13,100 nt of DNA from Rhizobiaceae bacterium. Its GTDB lineage: Bacteria > Pseudomonadota > Alphaproteobacteria > Rhizobiales > Rhizobiaceae. Shown piece by piece: positions 1-7,773 of the stretch. The stretch spans positions 1-13,100 of the forward strand of contig JAGWJK010000028.1 of the NCBI GenBank assembly GCA_028865845.1, written 5' to 3'. The position numbers were made by a program, and so were the translations under genes. The notes beneath the pieces are model-generated. The model saw only the letters and a list, made by a program, of their open reading frames with translations, was not told where the DNA came from and ran no database searches. Within the stretch, counting starts at the first letter, position 1; each line of letters opens with the position of its first letter.

Positions 1-1104
1 GCGCGGCGGCTTGGCATGAACCGCTCGTCATCTGGCGAGATCGTGGCGGAGCTGACCGAGGGCGGCTTCGTTCAGGAGGTCGAGGCCGGTTCCAATCGCG
101 GCGAACAGGCCCGAGCCGGTCGTCCTGGCATTATGCTTGAGTTGGTTCCCGATGCTGCGTTTTTCGTGGGGATCGAGATTGGCGTGGAGCATATTTCCGC
201 AACGGTCGTTGATCTGTGCGCCGATATCCGTGTCTGTCGGAAGGTGGTATTCGACACCCCTGCCGCGACCATCGAAAGCGCGGTCGCACGGGGTATCGAC
301 CTGATACTTGGCGCGATGAGCAAGGATATGGTGGAACGCTGCAAGGGTCTCGGCATTTCAACGCCCGCCCATATCGGGCAGGGTGGGTTCGTCAGCATAG
401 CGCCGATCATCGGTTGGCGTGATGTGCCGTTGAAGGCGATTGCGAGATCTGCGTTTCCGACCAACGTTCCGATAGCGATCGAAAATGACGCCAATGCCTT
501 CGCCCTTGGGGACAGCTATCGTCACGGCAGCTCCGGGGTAACGCTCTTTCTTCTGATGGAGACCGGCGTCGGTGGGGGCATCATGATCGATGGAAAACTG
601 TTTCGTGGAGGACACGGGCTGGCTGGCGAAATCGGCCATACGCTCGTGCCTGGAAGCGACGGACAGAAATTCGAGCAGTTGATCGGGCGCGAGGTGCTGA
701 TTGCGCGATATCGCGAGGCGACCGGGCGGCGCGAGGCCGATCTCCAGGATTTCCTGACCGATGTCCGGGATCGGGTTCCCGCGGCGGTGAATATCGCCGA
801 AACATGGTCGCGTCATCTCGCCTATGCGCTGCTGCAGGCCTGCCGTCTCATCGATCCGGACCGGATCGTCCTCGGAGGATCGGTCGCTTCGCTTTATCCG
901 ATGGTTGCCGCCCGCGTGGCGGTTCATATGTCCGAAGGTCAAAGTGTTCCCTTTCCGAACCCGGACATCGTCGTCGACGAGGATGCCGAATTCGGTTCGG
1001 CCTTCGGGGCCGCATGCATGCTTCACCAGCGCTTCCTTTCGCTGGAGAACGAGGAATTCGGTGGCGAGGATGGCGCGCAATCGCGACTGTCCGCGACCTC
1101 ATGA
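1..1104 (+). CDS. ROK-family transcriptional regulator (5' end cut by window)
   Basis: Probable sugar-responsive DNA-binding regulator of the polyol genes that follow. The frame is open from base 1, and the first visible residues ([15 protein letters not shown]) align with residues 31 onward of the complete ROK regulator at 8839-10029. About 30 N-terminal residues, including the first helix of the winged HTH, therefore lie outside the window, and the ATG at 16 is internal. After the HTH remnant comes a ROK sugar-kinase-like fold: a degenerate nucleotide loop ([16 protein letters not shown]), the ENDAN motif at visible residues 161-165 (D163 aligns with the ROK catalytic Asp), a GVGGGI stretch and GEIGH. 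The usual ROK zinc motif CxCGxxGC after GH is absent. Its stop overlaps the kinase start (ATGA), so it is probably co-transcribed with the catabolic genes. Family assignment is firm; target and ligand are inferred from context. Confidence 0.9.
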   Translation, partial: ARRLGMNRSSSGEIVAELTEGGFVQEVEAGSNRGEQARAGRPGIMLELVPDAAFFVGIEIGVEHISATVVDLCADIRVCRKVVFDTPAATIESAVARGIDLILGAMSKDMVERCKGLGISTPAHIGQGGFVSIAPIIGWRDVPLKAIARSAFPTNVPIAIENDANAFALGDSYRHGSSGVTLFLLMETGVGGGIMIDGKLFRGGHGLAGEIGHTLVPGSDGQKFEQLIGREVLIARYREATGRREADLQDFLTDVRDRVPAAVNIAETWSRHLAYALLQACRLIDPDRIVLGGSVASLYPMVAARVAVHMSEGQSVPFPNPDIVVDEDAEFGSAFGAACMLHQRFLSLENEEFGGEDGAQSRLSATS

Positions 1105-2111
1105 CAACAACAGGTATCGAAAGCAGAATTACGATGGCATCAGTACTGGCTCCCGATCAATTGGGTCCTACCGTGTGTGTCGGAGAGATCCTTGTCGAGA
1201 TCGTCGCCACGACGGTGGGCGATGGATTTCTCGATGCTCAGCCGTTGGTTGGACCGTTTCCGAGCGGTGCGCCGGCGATCTTCATTTCCCAATGCGGCCG
1301 CCTGGGTGGAAGTGCTGCCATGGTCGGCGCCGTCGGCGACGATGATTTCGGCCGTGTCAACGTTGAGCGCCTGAAGCGTGATGGCGTCGATGTCTCGGCA
1401 ATTTCCGTGGATGGCGAATATCCGACTGGCAGCGCCTTCGTCCGCTATCGGCAGGATGGCTCGAGGGACTTCGTCTATAACATCGCCAAGTCCGCGGCGG
1501 CCCGCTTCGGCTGGACGAAGCCCGTCAGCGATCTGATCGGACGCTGCGGCCATCTGCATGTCATGGGTTCGGCGCTGTCGGTTCCAAGCGCACGCGACGT
1601 CATCGACAAGGCTGTCTATATCGTCAAAGCCCGAGGCGGCAGCATCTCGGTCGATCCGAACATCCGCAAGGAGCTGAAGCTCGATCAGGACACGGAAGAG
1701 CGCTTTGCGAAGCTCGTTTCCATGGCGGATCTGCTTCTGCCTTCGGGCGAAGAACTGGAGCGTGCAGCCGGCATCGAAGGCGAGGCTAATGCCATCCAGC
1801 GTCTTTTTCAGATGGGCGTGAAGGAAGTCGTCCTCAAGCGCGGTGCTGATGGCGCCACCTATTTCAGTCGAGACGGTGCTCGTGTCGATGTATCGGCCTT
1901 CTCTGTCGAAGAGGTCGATCCGACCGGTGCCGGCGATTGCTTCGGCGGCGCTTATCTGACCTGCCGCCGTCTCGGCATGTCGCCCGAGGAGGCCCTGACC
2001 TATGCGGCCGCCGCCGGCGCTCGAAACGTCACGGTCCGCGGTCCGATGGAGGGGGCGGGTACCCGCGGCGAACTCGACGCGTTCATCTCCGCAACGGAAA
2101 GGCGCGCGTGA
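1101..2111 (+). CDS. PfkB/ribokinase-family sugar kinase, probably D-tagatose kinase
   Basis: Cytoplasmic ATP-dependent carbohydrate kinase of 336 residues, a normal length for PF00294. It shows the N-terminal glycine-rich substrate region ([19 protein letters not shown]) and the C-terminal PfkB signature [11 protein letters not shown] at residues 273-283, with D279 as the expected catalytic base. The ATG at 1101 overlaps the upstream ROK stop as ATGA. An in-frame ATG at 1134 is an alternative that also leaves the conserved core intact, and neither has a strong Shine-Dalgarno sequence. A PF00294 kinase beside a PF08013 protein is the arrangement described in Agrobacterium for D-tagatose kinase in D-altritol/galactitol catabolism, so D-tagatose to D-tagatose 6-phosphate is the best guess. 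Fructokinase or another ketose kinase remains possible. Family is certain; substrate is inferred. Confidence 0.88.
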   Translation: MTTTGIESRITMASVLAPDQLGPTVCVGEILVEIVATTVGDGFLDAQPLVGPFPSGAPAIFISQCGRLGGSAAMVGAVGDDDFGRVNVERLKRDGVDVSAISVDGEYPTGSAFVRYRQDGSRDFVYNIAKSAAARFGWTKPVSDLIGRCGHLHVMGSALSVPSARDVIDKAVYIVKARGGSISVDPNIRKELKLDQDTEERFAKLVSMADLLLPSGEELERAAGIEGEANAIQRLFQMGVKEVVLKRGADGATYFSRDGARVDVSAFSVEEVDPTGAGDCFGGAYLTCRRLGMSPEEALTYAAAAGARNVTVRGPMEGAGTRGELDAFISATERRA

Positions 2112-3385
2112 TGCAGGTACGACTCGACGAACTGGCCATACTGCGTGCCGAGGGACGGCCGATGGGCATCACCTCCGTATGTTCTGCTCACCCCGTCGTG
2201 CTGCGCGCCGCGCTGCGGCACGGACGCGAGCATGCGAGCACCGTCCTGATCGAGGCCACCTGCAATCAGGTCAATCATCTGGGCGGCTATACAGGCATGA
2301 CGCCCAGCGATTTTGCTGCTCTCGTCCGACGTATTGCCAAGGAAGAAGGCTGCCCGGAACAGCTCATCGTTCTCGGCGGCGATCACCTTGGCCCCAACCC
2401 TTGGCGCGATCGCCCGGCGGAAGAGGCCATGGCCGAGGCCGAAAAGATGGTTGCGGCTTATGTCGACGCCGGTTTCAGAAAGATCCACTTGGACGCCTCC
2501 ATGGGCTGCAAGGGAGAGCCGATTGCGCTCGACGACGAGACCACGGCCCATCGCGCCGCCCGTCTGGCAGCGGTTGCGGAGGCATCCGCTGTGCGGGCAG
2601 GGGGCCGTATGCCCGTCTACGTGATCGGCACGGAAGTGCCGCCCCCCGGTGGTGCGGACCACGCCCTGAGCTCGATCGAACCGACAGCGGCAGCTGCTGC
2701 CAGACAGACGATCGATATTCATCGCCGGATATTTGCTGAAGCGGGCCTCGATGCTGCTTTCGGCCGCGCGATCGGGCTGGTCGTGCAGCCGGGTGTGGAA
2801 TTCGGCAATCATAACGTCATCTTTTATGATCGCAGCAAGATCGATGCCCTGAGGCAGGTGCTGACGGTAGAACCGCAGTTCGTATTCGAAGCACATTCCA
2901 CCGACTACCAGGGCCGAGGTCCTTTGCGCGGCTTGGTCGAGGACGGCTTTCCCATCCTCAAGGTCGGCCCGGAACTGACCTTTGTGCTCCGGGAAGCGCT
3001 TTACGGGTTGGATGTGATTGCCTCCGATTTCGTGCCGGGTTATGGGCAGCGCCCGCTCTACGCGGCGATGGAGGCCTTGATGCTCGCAAAGCCCGACAAC
3101 TGGAGCCGCCACTATCACGGCGATGAAGGCGAGCAACGCTGGCTTCGGCATTATTCGCTATCCGACCGTATCCGCTACTACTGGGCGTCCGAAGAGGTTC
3201 AGGGCGCGGTCGTAAAGCTCTATGATGCGCTGCGCGGCAAATCCGTGCCGCTTCCGTTGTTCTGGCAGCATATGCCTGCCGCCGAAGCATTCGCCGACAA
3301 GCCGCTGGATCCGGAGGAGGTCCTGATCTGGCGGGTCACGAGAAGCCTGGCCGATTATCATGCGGCCTGCGGCACCGGAAAATAG
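2111..3385 (+). CDS. kbaZ: GatZ/KbaZ-family protein, probable D-tagatose-6-phosphate 4-epimerase
   Basis: A 424-residue protein of the PF08013 family (GatZ/KbaZ), near the usual length. Recognisable stretches are the N-terminal GITSVCSAHPVVLRAAL, LIEATCNQVN, GGDHLGPNPW and HLDASMGCKGE. In enterobacteria these proteins accompany the class II aldolases GatY/KbaY as a non-catalytic subunit. No GatY/KbaY homologue is in this window. In Agrobacterium a PF08013 member next to a PfkB kinase was shown to epimerise D-tagatose 6-phosphate at C4 to D-fructose 6-phosphate. That role fits here, because it would complete the route without an aldolase. The start ATG overlaps the kinase stop by one base (TGATG) and is preceded by a GGAAAGG element 8 bases upstream, suggesting translational coupling. 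Family is firm; activity is inferred from context. Confidence 0.88.
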   Translation: MQVRLDELAILRAEGRPMGITSVCSAHPVVLRAALRHGREHASTVLIEATCNQVNHLGGYTGMTPSDFAALVRRIAKEEGCPEQLIVLGGDHLGPNPWRDRPAEEAMAEAEKMVAAYVDAGFRKIHLDASMGCKGEPIALDDETTAHRAARLAAVAEASAVRAGGRMPVYVIGTEVPPPGGADHALSSIEPTAAAAARQTIDIHRRIFAEAGLDAAFGRAIGLVVQPGVEFGNHNVIFYDRSKIDALRQVLTVEPQFVFEAHSTDYQGRGPLRGLVEDGFPILKVGPELTFVLREALYGLDVIASDFVPGYGQRPLYAAMEALMLAKPDNWSRHYHGDEGEQRWLRHYSLSDRIRYYWASEEVQGAVVKLYDALRGKSVPLPLFWQHMPAAEAFADKPLDPEEVLIWRVTRSLADYHAACGTGK

Positions 3386-3410
3386 GAGCCTGAAACAGGA
3401 GGAGGAGACG

Positions 3411-4136
3411 ATGAACGAATTGAAAGGGAAGGTCGCCGCGATCACTGGCGCGGCGTCTGGTATCGGTCTTGCCACAACCGAGGCGATAATCGGCGCCGGA
3501 GCGACGGTGGTTATGGTCGATCGCGACGAGAAGGCGCTGAATTCAGTCTGTGAAAGGCTCGGCGAGCGGGCGATACCCTTGAAAATGGATCTTCTGAAAC
3601 CGGAGGAGTGCGCGTTGCTTCTCGAGCGTGTGCTTTCGAAGGCCGGCCAGCTGGATATTCTGCATGCAAATGCCGGCACCTATATCGGCGGTGATCTCGC
3701 GGAAGCCGATCTGGATGCGATCGACCGGATGCTCAATCTGAATGTCAACGTGGTGATCAAGAACGTCCGCACGGTGATCCCGCACATGATCGAACGCGGT
3801 ACCGGCGACATCGTCGTCACGAGTTCGGTCGCCGGGCACGCTCCGGTATCGTGGGAGCCTGTCTATTCCCCGTCGAAATGGGCGATGCATTGCTTCGTCC
3901 AGACGATGCGCCGGCAGCTTTTGAAGAGCGGCGTTCGCGTCGGTTCGGTCTCGCCGGGGCCTGTCATCAGTGCGCTTCTCGCCGACTGGCCGGAGGAAAA
4001 TCTTCGCAAAGCCAAGGAGGCCGGCGCGTTGATCGAACCGAAGGAAGTGGCGGATGCCATCATGTTCATGCTGACGCGCCCCCGCAATGTCACGATCCGC
4101 GATATCGTGGTCCTGCCGAGCGCATTCGACATCTAA
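3411..4136 (+). CDS. SDR-family polyol dehydrogenase, ribitol 2-dehydrogenase-like
   Basis: Classical short-chain dehydrogenase of 241 residues, expected to oxidise a polyol to a ketose with NAD. The cofactor motif TGAASGIG is at residues 12-19, HANAG replaces NNAG, a TSS serine patch lies around 137-139, and the catalytic YxxxK is Y152/K156. The HANAG segment, WEPVY just before the catalytic Tyr, GPV-ALL-DWP, and the C-terminal TRPRNVTIRDIVVLP resemble Klebsiella ribitol dehydrogenase closely, from memory. The start at 3411 was chosen because a strong AGGAGGAGGAG ribosome binding site ends just before it. The frame stays open upstream to about 3360, but that stretch overlaps the previous gene. 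The gap to the next gene is only 11 bases. In this setting the substrate may be ribitol or a hexitol sharing its configuration, such as allitol or altritol; the sequence cannot decide. Confidence 0.88.
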   Translation: MNELKGKVAAITGAASGIGLATTEAIIGAGATVVMVDRDEKALNSVCERLGERAIPLKMDLLKPEECALLLERVLSKAGQLDILHANAGTYIGGDLAEADLDAIDRMLNLNVNVVIKNVRTVIPHMIERGTGDIVVTSSVAGHAPVSWEPVYSPSKWAMHCFVQTMRRQLLKSGVRVGSVSPGPVISALLADWPEENLRKAKEAGALIEPKEVADAIMFMLTRPRNVTIRDIVVLPSAFDI

Positions 4137-4147
4137 GGAGCCAGGCG

Positions 4148-4921
4148 ATGAGCTATCAAGAGAAGTTTCGCCTCGACGGAGAACGCGCCGTGGTCACTGG
4201 CGGCGGCCGGGCGATCGGTCTTTGCTGCGCGACCGCGCTTGCGGAGGCTGGCGCTGCAGTAGTCGTCATCGAGCGCAACGAAGCCGACGCCACGGATGCG
4301 TTGTCCTTGCGCGACAGTGGTTACGACATCGAACTGCGGCTCGGCGACGTGACCGACTCCACCCGCATGGAGGCGATCGCGACGGAACTTGCCGATGCCG
4401 GGCGGCCTGCAACGGTGCTGGTGAATAATGCCGGTATCGGTCAGAGCGGCATTGCGTCGGAAGATGTCAGCGATGCCGATTGGCTCCGTATGATGAACGT
4501 CAATGTCAACGGCGTATTCTGGTGTTCCCGCGCCTTCGGCCGCCACATGGTGGCGATGAAGCGCGGTGCCATCGTCAATCTCGGCTCGATGTCGGGGATC
4601 ATCTGCAATCGGCCGCAGCCGCAGACTCCCTACAACGTATCGAAGGCGGCCGTGCATCATCTCACCCGGTCCATGGCCGCCGAATGGGCGCACCATGGTG
4701 TTCGGGTCAATGCCGTCGCGCCGACCTATATCGAAACGCCGATGGTGGCGGCGGTCGAAGCCAATCGCGAGCGAATTCCGATTTGGCTGGCGGACACGCC
4801 GTTGGGCCGGATGGGTACACCGGAGGAAGTGGCGAGCGCCGTTCTTTTCCTGGCATCGAGTGCGTCGAGCCTGATGACCGGCTCTATCGTCAATGTCGAT
4901 GCCGGTTTCACCTGCTGGTGA
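4148..4921 (+). CDS. SDR-family polyol dehydrogenase, galactitol 2-dehydrogenase-like
   Basis: Classical SDR of 257 residues. The cofactor motif is TGGGRAIG at residues 17-24, where the second glycine of the usual TGxxxGxG is Ala22. NNAG follows, then NLGSMSG with the catalytic serine region, and YxxxK as Y162/K166. The opening (Y..KFRLDGERAVVTG), the block FWCSRAFGRHMV, NLGSMSGIICNRPQ and the terminal DAGFTCW strongly recall the Rhodobacter galactitol dehydrogenase, which oxidises galactitol to L-tagatose. The ribosome binding site AAGGAG (4135-4140) begins inside the previous stop codon (TAAGGAG), 7 bases before the ATG, showing tight coupling to the ribitol-dehydrogenase-like gene. It is distinct from that neighbour in sequence, so the locus encodes two different polyol oxidations or two steps on one substrate. 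Galactitol is the leading but unproven substrate. Confidence 0.88.
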   Translation: MSYQEKFRLDGERAVVTGGGRAIGLCCATALAEAGAAVVVIERNEADATDALSLRDSGYDIELRLGDVTDSTRMEAIATELADAGRPATVLVNNAGIGQSGIASEDVSDADWLRMMNVNVNGVFWCSRAFGRHMVAMKRGAIVNLGSMSGIICNRPQPQTPYNVSKAAVHHLTRSMAAEWAHHGVRVNAVAPTYIETPMVAAVEANRERIPIWLADTPLGRMGTPEEVASAVLFLASSASSLMTGSIVNVDAGFTCW

Positions 4922-4994
4922 GCGTCACCTCGACAGTGCGTTTCATATCGTCCGCCAAACCGCACGGAAAACGACCGAGATGAGCAAAATTTTG

Positions 4995-5023
4995 TTGACT
5001 TGTTTGTTTGTTGTGACAACATA
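4995..5023 (+). promoter_or_regulatory. putative promoter of the ABC transporter operon
   Basis: This lies in the 266-bp gap between the dehydrogenase and transporter genes, in a stretch clearly richer in A+T than its surroundings. TTGACT at 4995-5000 is a good -35 match. Seventeen bases further, AACATA at 5018-5023 is a weak -10 candidate. The palindrome at 5003-5027 covers the spacer and -10, the usual geometry for a repressor site. The TSS is not known; transcription starting near 5030 would leave a leader of roughly 155 bases before the ATPase gene. Confidence 0.5.
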
Positions 5024-5027
5024 CAAA
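5003..5027. promoter_or_regulatory. 25-bp near-perfect palindrome, candidate ROK operator
   Basis: The left arm TTTGTTTGTTG and the right arm CAACATACAAA flank a central TGA. Ten of the eleven base pairs match (only 5008/5022, T/T, fails), and the inner 13 bases form TGTTG-TGA-CAACA. Dyad symmetry of this length next to a promoter-like -35 is typical of a dimeric regulator site. One of the two ROK proteins in this locus is the obvious candidate binder, but nothing in the sequence proves which protein binds. Confidence 0.6.
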
Positions 5028-5055
5028 TAGAAATTGGAGGAAGGAACGACGGTCG

Positions 5056-5142
5056 ATGGCCGGCGATCCGAGGAGCAGAGCGGTGGAACGCAATGATGTT
5101 CGCCGCAGCGAAACTCTAAAAATCGATGAGACGAATGACTGA
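5056..5142 (+). CDS. possible 28-residue leader ORF upstream of the ABC operon
   Basis: ATG at 5056, stop TGA at 5140-5142, preceded by a purine-rich GGAGGAAGGA element at 5036-5045 that could serve as a ribosome binding site (10 bases from AAGGA to ATG). The product is short, highly charged and hydrophilic (many Arg, Asp and Glu), with no signal or membrane segment, and I recognise no family. It lies wholly within the predicted transporter mRNA leader. A second mini-ORF (ATG at 5135, or 5126) overlaps its end and stops at 5189-5191, overlapping the ATPase start as ATGA. It may be a translated leader, a small protein, or chance. Confidence 0.25.
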   Translation: MAGDPRSRAVERNDVRRSETLKIDETND

Positions 5143-5187
5143 AGACGGATCCCGTTTGTGCGGAACCGTGCTTGCGGGAGGAAAGGC

Positions 5188-6726
5188 ATGACTTCAAACA
5201 GGGAAATACAGGGGGCACCGCACGGCACAGACCGAGTGGGCACAGCGCCCCTGCTGTTGGCGGCCGCCGACCTCGCCAAGAGTTTCAACAGGATTCCGGC
5301 GCTCGTCGATGGACGGATTGCTTTGCGTTCCGGGACGGTAAACGCGCTCTGCGGCGGCAACGGTGCCGGCAAGTCCACCTTTCTCGGAATCCTGATGGGA
5401 ATGCTCCGGAGAGACTCCGGCACGGTTTCGATCAAGGGACGGGAGGTGGACTTCCAATCTCCCGCCGAGGCATTGGATGGCGGCGTCGCCATCATCACGC
5501 AGGAGCTCAGCCCCTTTCTAGACATGACCGTCGCGGAGAACCTCTACCTGGGTCGCGAGCAACGTCGCGGCCGGTTCTTCGTCGACGATCGGCGCATGGT
5601 GGCGGAAGCCGAGGAAATCCTGGCGCGCCTGAAGTTCAACATCCCCGCGCGGGCGCGACTGCGTGACCTTTCCGTTGCGCAGTCGCAGCTTGTCGAAATC
5701 ACCAAGGCGATCAGCCGTCGCAGCGAAATCCTGATCATGGACGAACCGACGTCGGCGATCGGCGAGCGCGAAACGCAGATGCTGTTCGACGCCATCAGGA
5801 CACTGACCGCCGAGGGCGTCGGTATCATCTACGTCTCGCATCGATTGACTGAGATCTTCGAAATCGCCGACGACTACACCGTCTTCCGCGATGGTCGCTT
5901 TGTCGGCGGCGGCGCCGTATCCGAGATTGACCGCAAGGGTTTGATCCGCTCGATCGTCGGGCGCGACCTGCTCGACCACAGAAGGGAAGCCAAGTCTTTC
6001 GAGGGCGCAAAGCCGCTTCTGCAGGCGCGCGGCTTCTCGTCGAAGGGCAAGTTCAGCGACATCGAGGTGACCTTGCATCCCGGCGAAATCGTCGGTCTTT
6101 ATGGGCTTCTCGGATCCGGACGCAGCGAGTTCGTCAACGCGTTGTACGGGACCGAGCCGCGCGATGCCGGCGAGATTTTGATCGAAGGCAAGCCGACCGA
6201 GATAAAGACACCGGCAGACTCCATTCGCGCCGGGATCTCGCTCGTGACCGAGGACCGCAAGCAGACGGGCCTGTCGTTGACTGCCTCTGTCGCGCACAAC
6301 ATCACCGTCGCCAACCTGCCGCACTATGCCCGCAAAGGGTTCATGGACGGCAGCGAGGAAGCAAAGAGCGTTCGCGACCATATCAAGCGGTTCTCCATCA
6401 AGACGGCATCGCCCGATCTGCCGGTGCAATCCTTGAGCGGCGGCAATCAGCAGAAGGTTGTTCTTGCGCGTTGCGTCGACACCAATCCGCGAGTGCTGAT
6501 CTGCGACGAGCCCACGCGCGGCGTCGACGAGGGTGCGAAACGCGAGATCTACGCCTTCCTCGAGAGCTTCGTGAGAGCCGGCAACGCCGTGCTGATGATC
6601 TCATCCGAAATCTCCGAAATCCTCGGCAACGCTGACCGCATCGTCGTGTTCCAGCGCGGCCGTATCGCCGGCGAGGTGTCCGGACCGGACGCCACCCAGG
6701 AAACCTTAGTCCACCTGGCATCGTAG
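5188..6726 (+). CDS. sugar ABC transporter ATP-binding protein (RbsA/XylG type, two NBDs)
   Basis: ATPase of a ribose-type (CUT2) sugar importer, on the cytoplasmic face of the inner membrane; 512 residues, normal for fused double-NBD proteins. NBD1: Walker A GGNGAGKS at 56-63, signature LSVAQ at 161-165, Walker B ending D185-E186. NBD2: the usual degenerate Walker A GLLGSGRS at 306-313, canonical LSGGNQQ at 416-422, Walker B around D440-E441, followed by PTRGVD. NBD2 lacks the Lys of Walker A, as is normal in this subfamily, so NBD1 probably carries most of the hydrolysis. The start at 5188 was chosen for the GGAGGA ribosome binding site at 5177-5182; the frame is open to a GTG at 5158. It is the first gene of the transporter unit. 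Substrate is inferred as the polyol or ketose used by the adjacent enzymes. Confidence 0.95.
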   Translation: MTSNREIQGAPHGTDRVGTAPLLLAAADLAKSFNRIPALVDGRIALRSGTVNALCGGNGAGKSTFLGILMGMLRRDSGTVSIKGREVDFQSPAEALDGGVAIITQELSPFLDMTVAENLYLGREQRRGRFFVDDRRMVAEAEEILARLKFNIPARARLRDLSVAQSQLVEITKAISRRSEILIMDEPTSAIGERETQMLFDAIRTLTAEGVGIIYVSHRLTEIFEIADDYTVFRDGRFVGGGAVSEIDRKGLIRSIVGRDLLDHRREAKSFEGAKPLLQARGFSSKGKFSDIEVTLHPGEIVGLYGLLGSGRSEFVNALYGTEPRDAGEILIEGKPTEIKTPADSIRAGISLVTEDRKQTGLSLTASVAHNITVANLPHYARKGFMDGSEEAKSVRDHIKRFSIKTASPDLPVQSLSGGNQQKVVLARCVDTNPRVLICDEPTRGVDEGAKREIYAFLESFVRAGNAVLMISSEISEILGNADRIVVFQRGRIAGEVSGPDATQETLVHLAS

Positions 6727-6755
6727 AAATGCACCAGGCCGTGGAGGAGACCCCC

Positions 6756-7724
6756 ATGAATTCCACAGATGTCATGAAACGAGAGATGAATGTCGGCGCG
6801 CTGATCAGCCGCTACGGCATCGTCATCTCGTTCGTCCTGCTGTTCGTCGTGCTGTCGATCGCATCGCCGAATTTCCTGTCGGCAAACAATCTTCTGAACG
6901 TCTTAAGGCAGGTGTCGATCAACGGCGTCCTTGCCGTCGGCATGACCTTCGTCATCCTGACAGCCGGCATCGACCTGTCGATCGGTTCGGTCCTGGCGCT
7001 CGCCGGTGCCGTAGCGGCGAGCCTCGTGACGGGAACCGATCCGTTCAACCCACTGATCGCCGTCCTTGCCGGCATCCTTGTTGGCGCTGTCTGCGGTGGG
7101 GTGAACGGTACGGTCATTGCCCACTTCAGGGTGCCGGCATTCGTGACGACCCTCGGCATGCTGAGCGTCGCCCGCGGTGGCACCCTGCTCTACAGCGGCG
7201 GCCGCCCTATTCCAAACCTCAGCCCCGAATTCCGTTGGCTCGGTCAAGGCATGGTTCTCGGCATTCCCGTACCGGTCATCATCTTCGCGATTGTGTTTGC
7301 CATCGCAGCGATCATTCTTCGTTACTCGATCTATGGACGCCGGGTCTACGCCGTCGGCGGCAATCCGCGCAGCGCCAAGACCAGCGGCATTAATACATCG
7401 GGCATCATGTTCTCCGTCTACGTAATCATGGGTGCACTCGCAGGTCTTGCCGGCGTCATGCTCACTGCCCGCACGACGTCGGCGCTGCCGCAGGCCGGCA
7501 TCGGTTACGAGCTCGATGCCATCGCTGCGGTGGTCATCGGCGGAACAAGTCTCACAGGAGGCGTCGGCCGCATTGGCTACACGCTGGTGGGTGTGCTGAT
7601 CATTGGCATGATCAGCAACGGTCTCGATCTGATGAGTGTGTCTTCGTACTACCAGCAGATCATCAAGGGTTCGATCATTGTCCTTGCGGTGTTGATCGAT
7701 CGCTCCAGAAGCCGGGGCGAATAG
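6756..7724 (+). CDS. sugar ABC transporter permease (RbsC type)
   Basis: Inner-membrane permease of 322 residues, typical for BPD_transp_2/RbsC proteins. Roughly eight to ten hydrophobic segments are visible, near residues 19-37, 55-72, 78-92, 98-117, 125-140, 165-190, 220-242, 256-275, 280-297 and 303-315. The characteristic GIDLSIGS motif of ribose-type permeases starts at residue 71, and AAVVIGGTSLTGGVG is near 260-274. The ATG at 6756 was chosen because GGAGGAG lies 6 bases upstream; an in-frame ATG at 6729 lies only two bases after the ATPase stop and would add nine residues. It works as a homodimer with the upstream ATPase and the downstream binding protein; only one permease gene is present, as usual for CUT2 systems. 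Family is certain; substrate is inferred from the locus. Confidence 0.95.
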   Translation: MNSTDVMKREMNVGALISRYGIVISFVLLFVVLSIASPNFLSANNLLNVLRQVSINGVLAVGMTFVILTAGIDLSIGSVLALAGAVAASLVTGTDPFNPLIAVLAGILVGAVCGGVNGTVIAHFRVPAFVTTLGMLSVARGGTLLYSGGRPIPNLSPEFRWLGQGMVLGIPVPVIIFAIVFAIAAIILRYSIYGRRVYAVGGNPRSAKTSGINTSGIMFSVYVIMGALAGLAGVMLTARTTSALPQAGIGYELDAIAAVVIGGTSLTGGVGRIGYTLVGVLIIGMISNGLDLMSVSSYYQQIIKGSIIVLAVLIDRSRSRGE

Positions 7725-7733
7725 TAATCGGAA

Positions 7734-7754
7734 GGCGCGGCAGGGCGCCGCGCC
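7734..7754 (+). other. intercistronic GC-rich hairpin between permease and binding-protein genes
   Basis: GGCGCGGC (7734-7741) and GCCGCGCC (7747-7754) form a perfect 8-bp stem with a five-base loop (AGGGC). No T-run follows, so it is not a classical terminator. Its place, 19 bases before the binding-protein start, suits an mRNA-stabilising or processing element that raises binding protein over membrane components, as known for other ABC sugar operons. Function is inferred from structure and position. Confidence 0.6.
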
Positions 7755-7773
7755 ATAAGCGGAGGAATCCAAA

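Noticed and set aside
804..1100. Upstream in-frame extension of the kinase ORF
   Set aside because: It overlaps the ROK coding sequence in another frame and has no kinase-family similarity; the kinase core begins after 1134.
2000..3151. 383-codon open frame on the - strand opposite the PF08013 gene
   Set aside because: It mirrors a well-recognised + strand gene of typical length, shows no domain I recognise, and has composition typical of GC-rich antisense frames.
4917..4929. Small hairpin GGTGA-GCG-TCACC at the end of the galactitol-dehydrogenase-like gene
   Set aside because: Only a 5-bp stem overlapping the stop codon and no T-run; too weak to call a terminator.
5001..5013. TGTT tetranucleotide run as a phase-variable microsatellite
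   Set aside because: Only three copies, outside a coding region, and better explained as the left arm of the palindrome.
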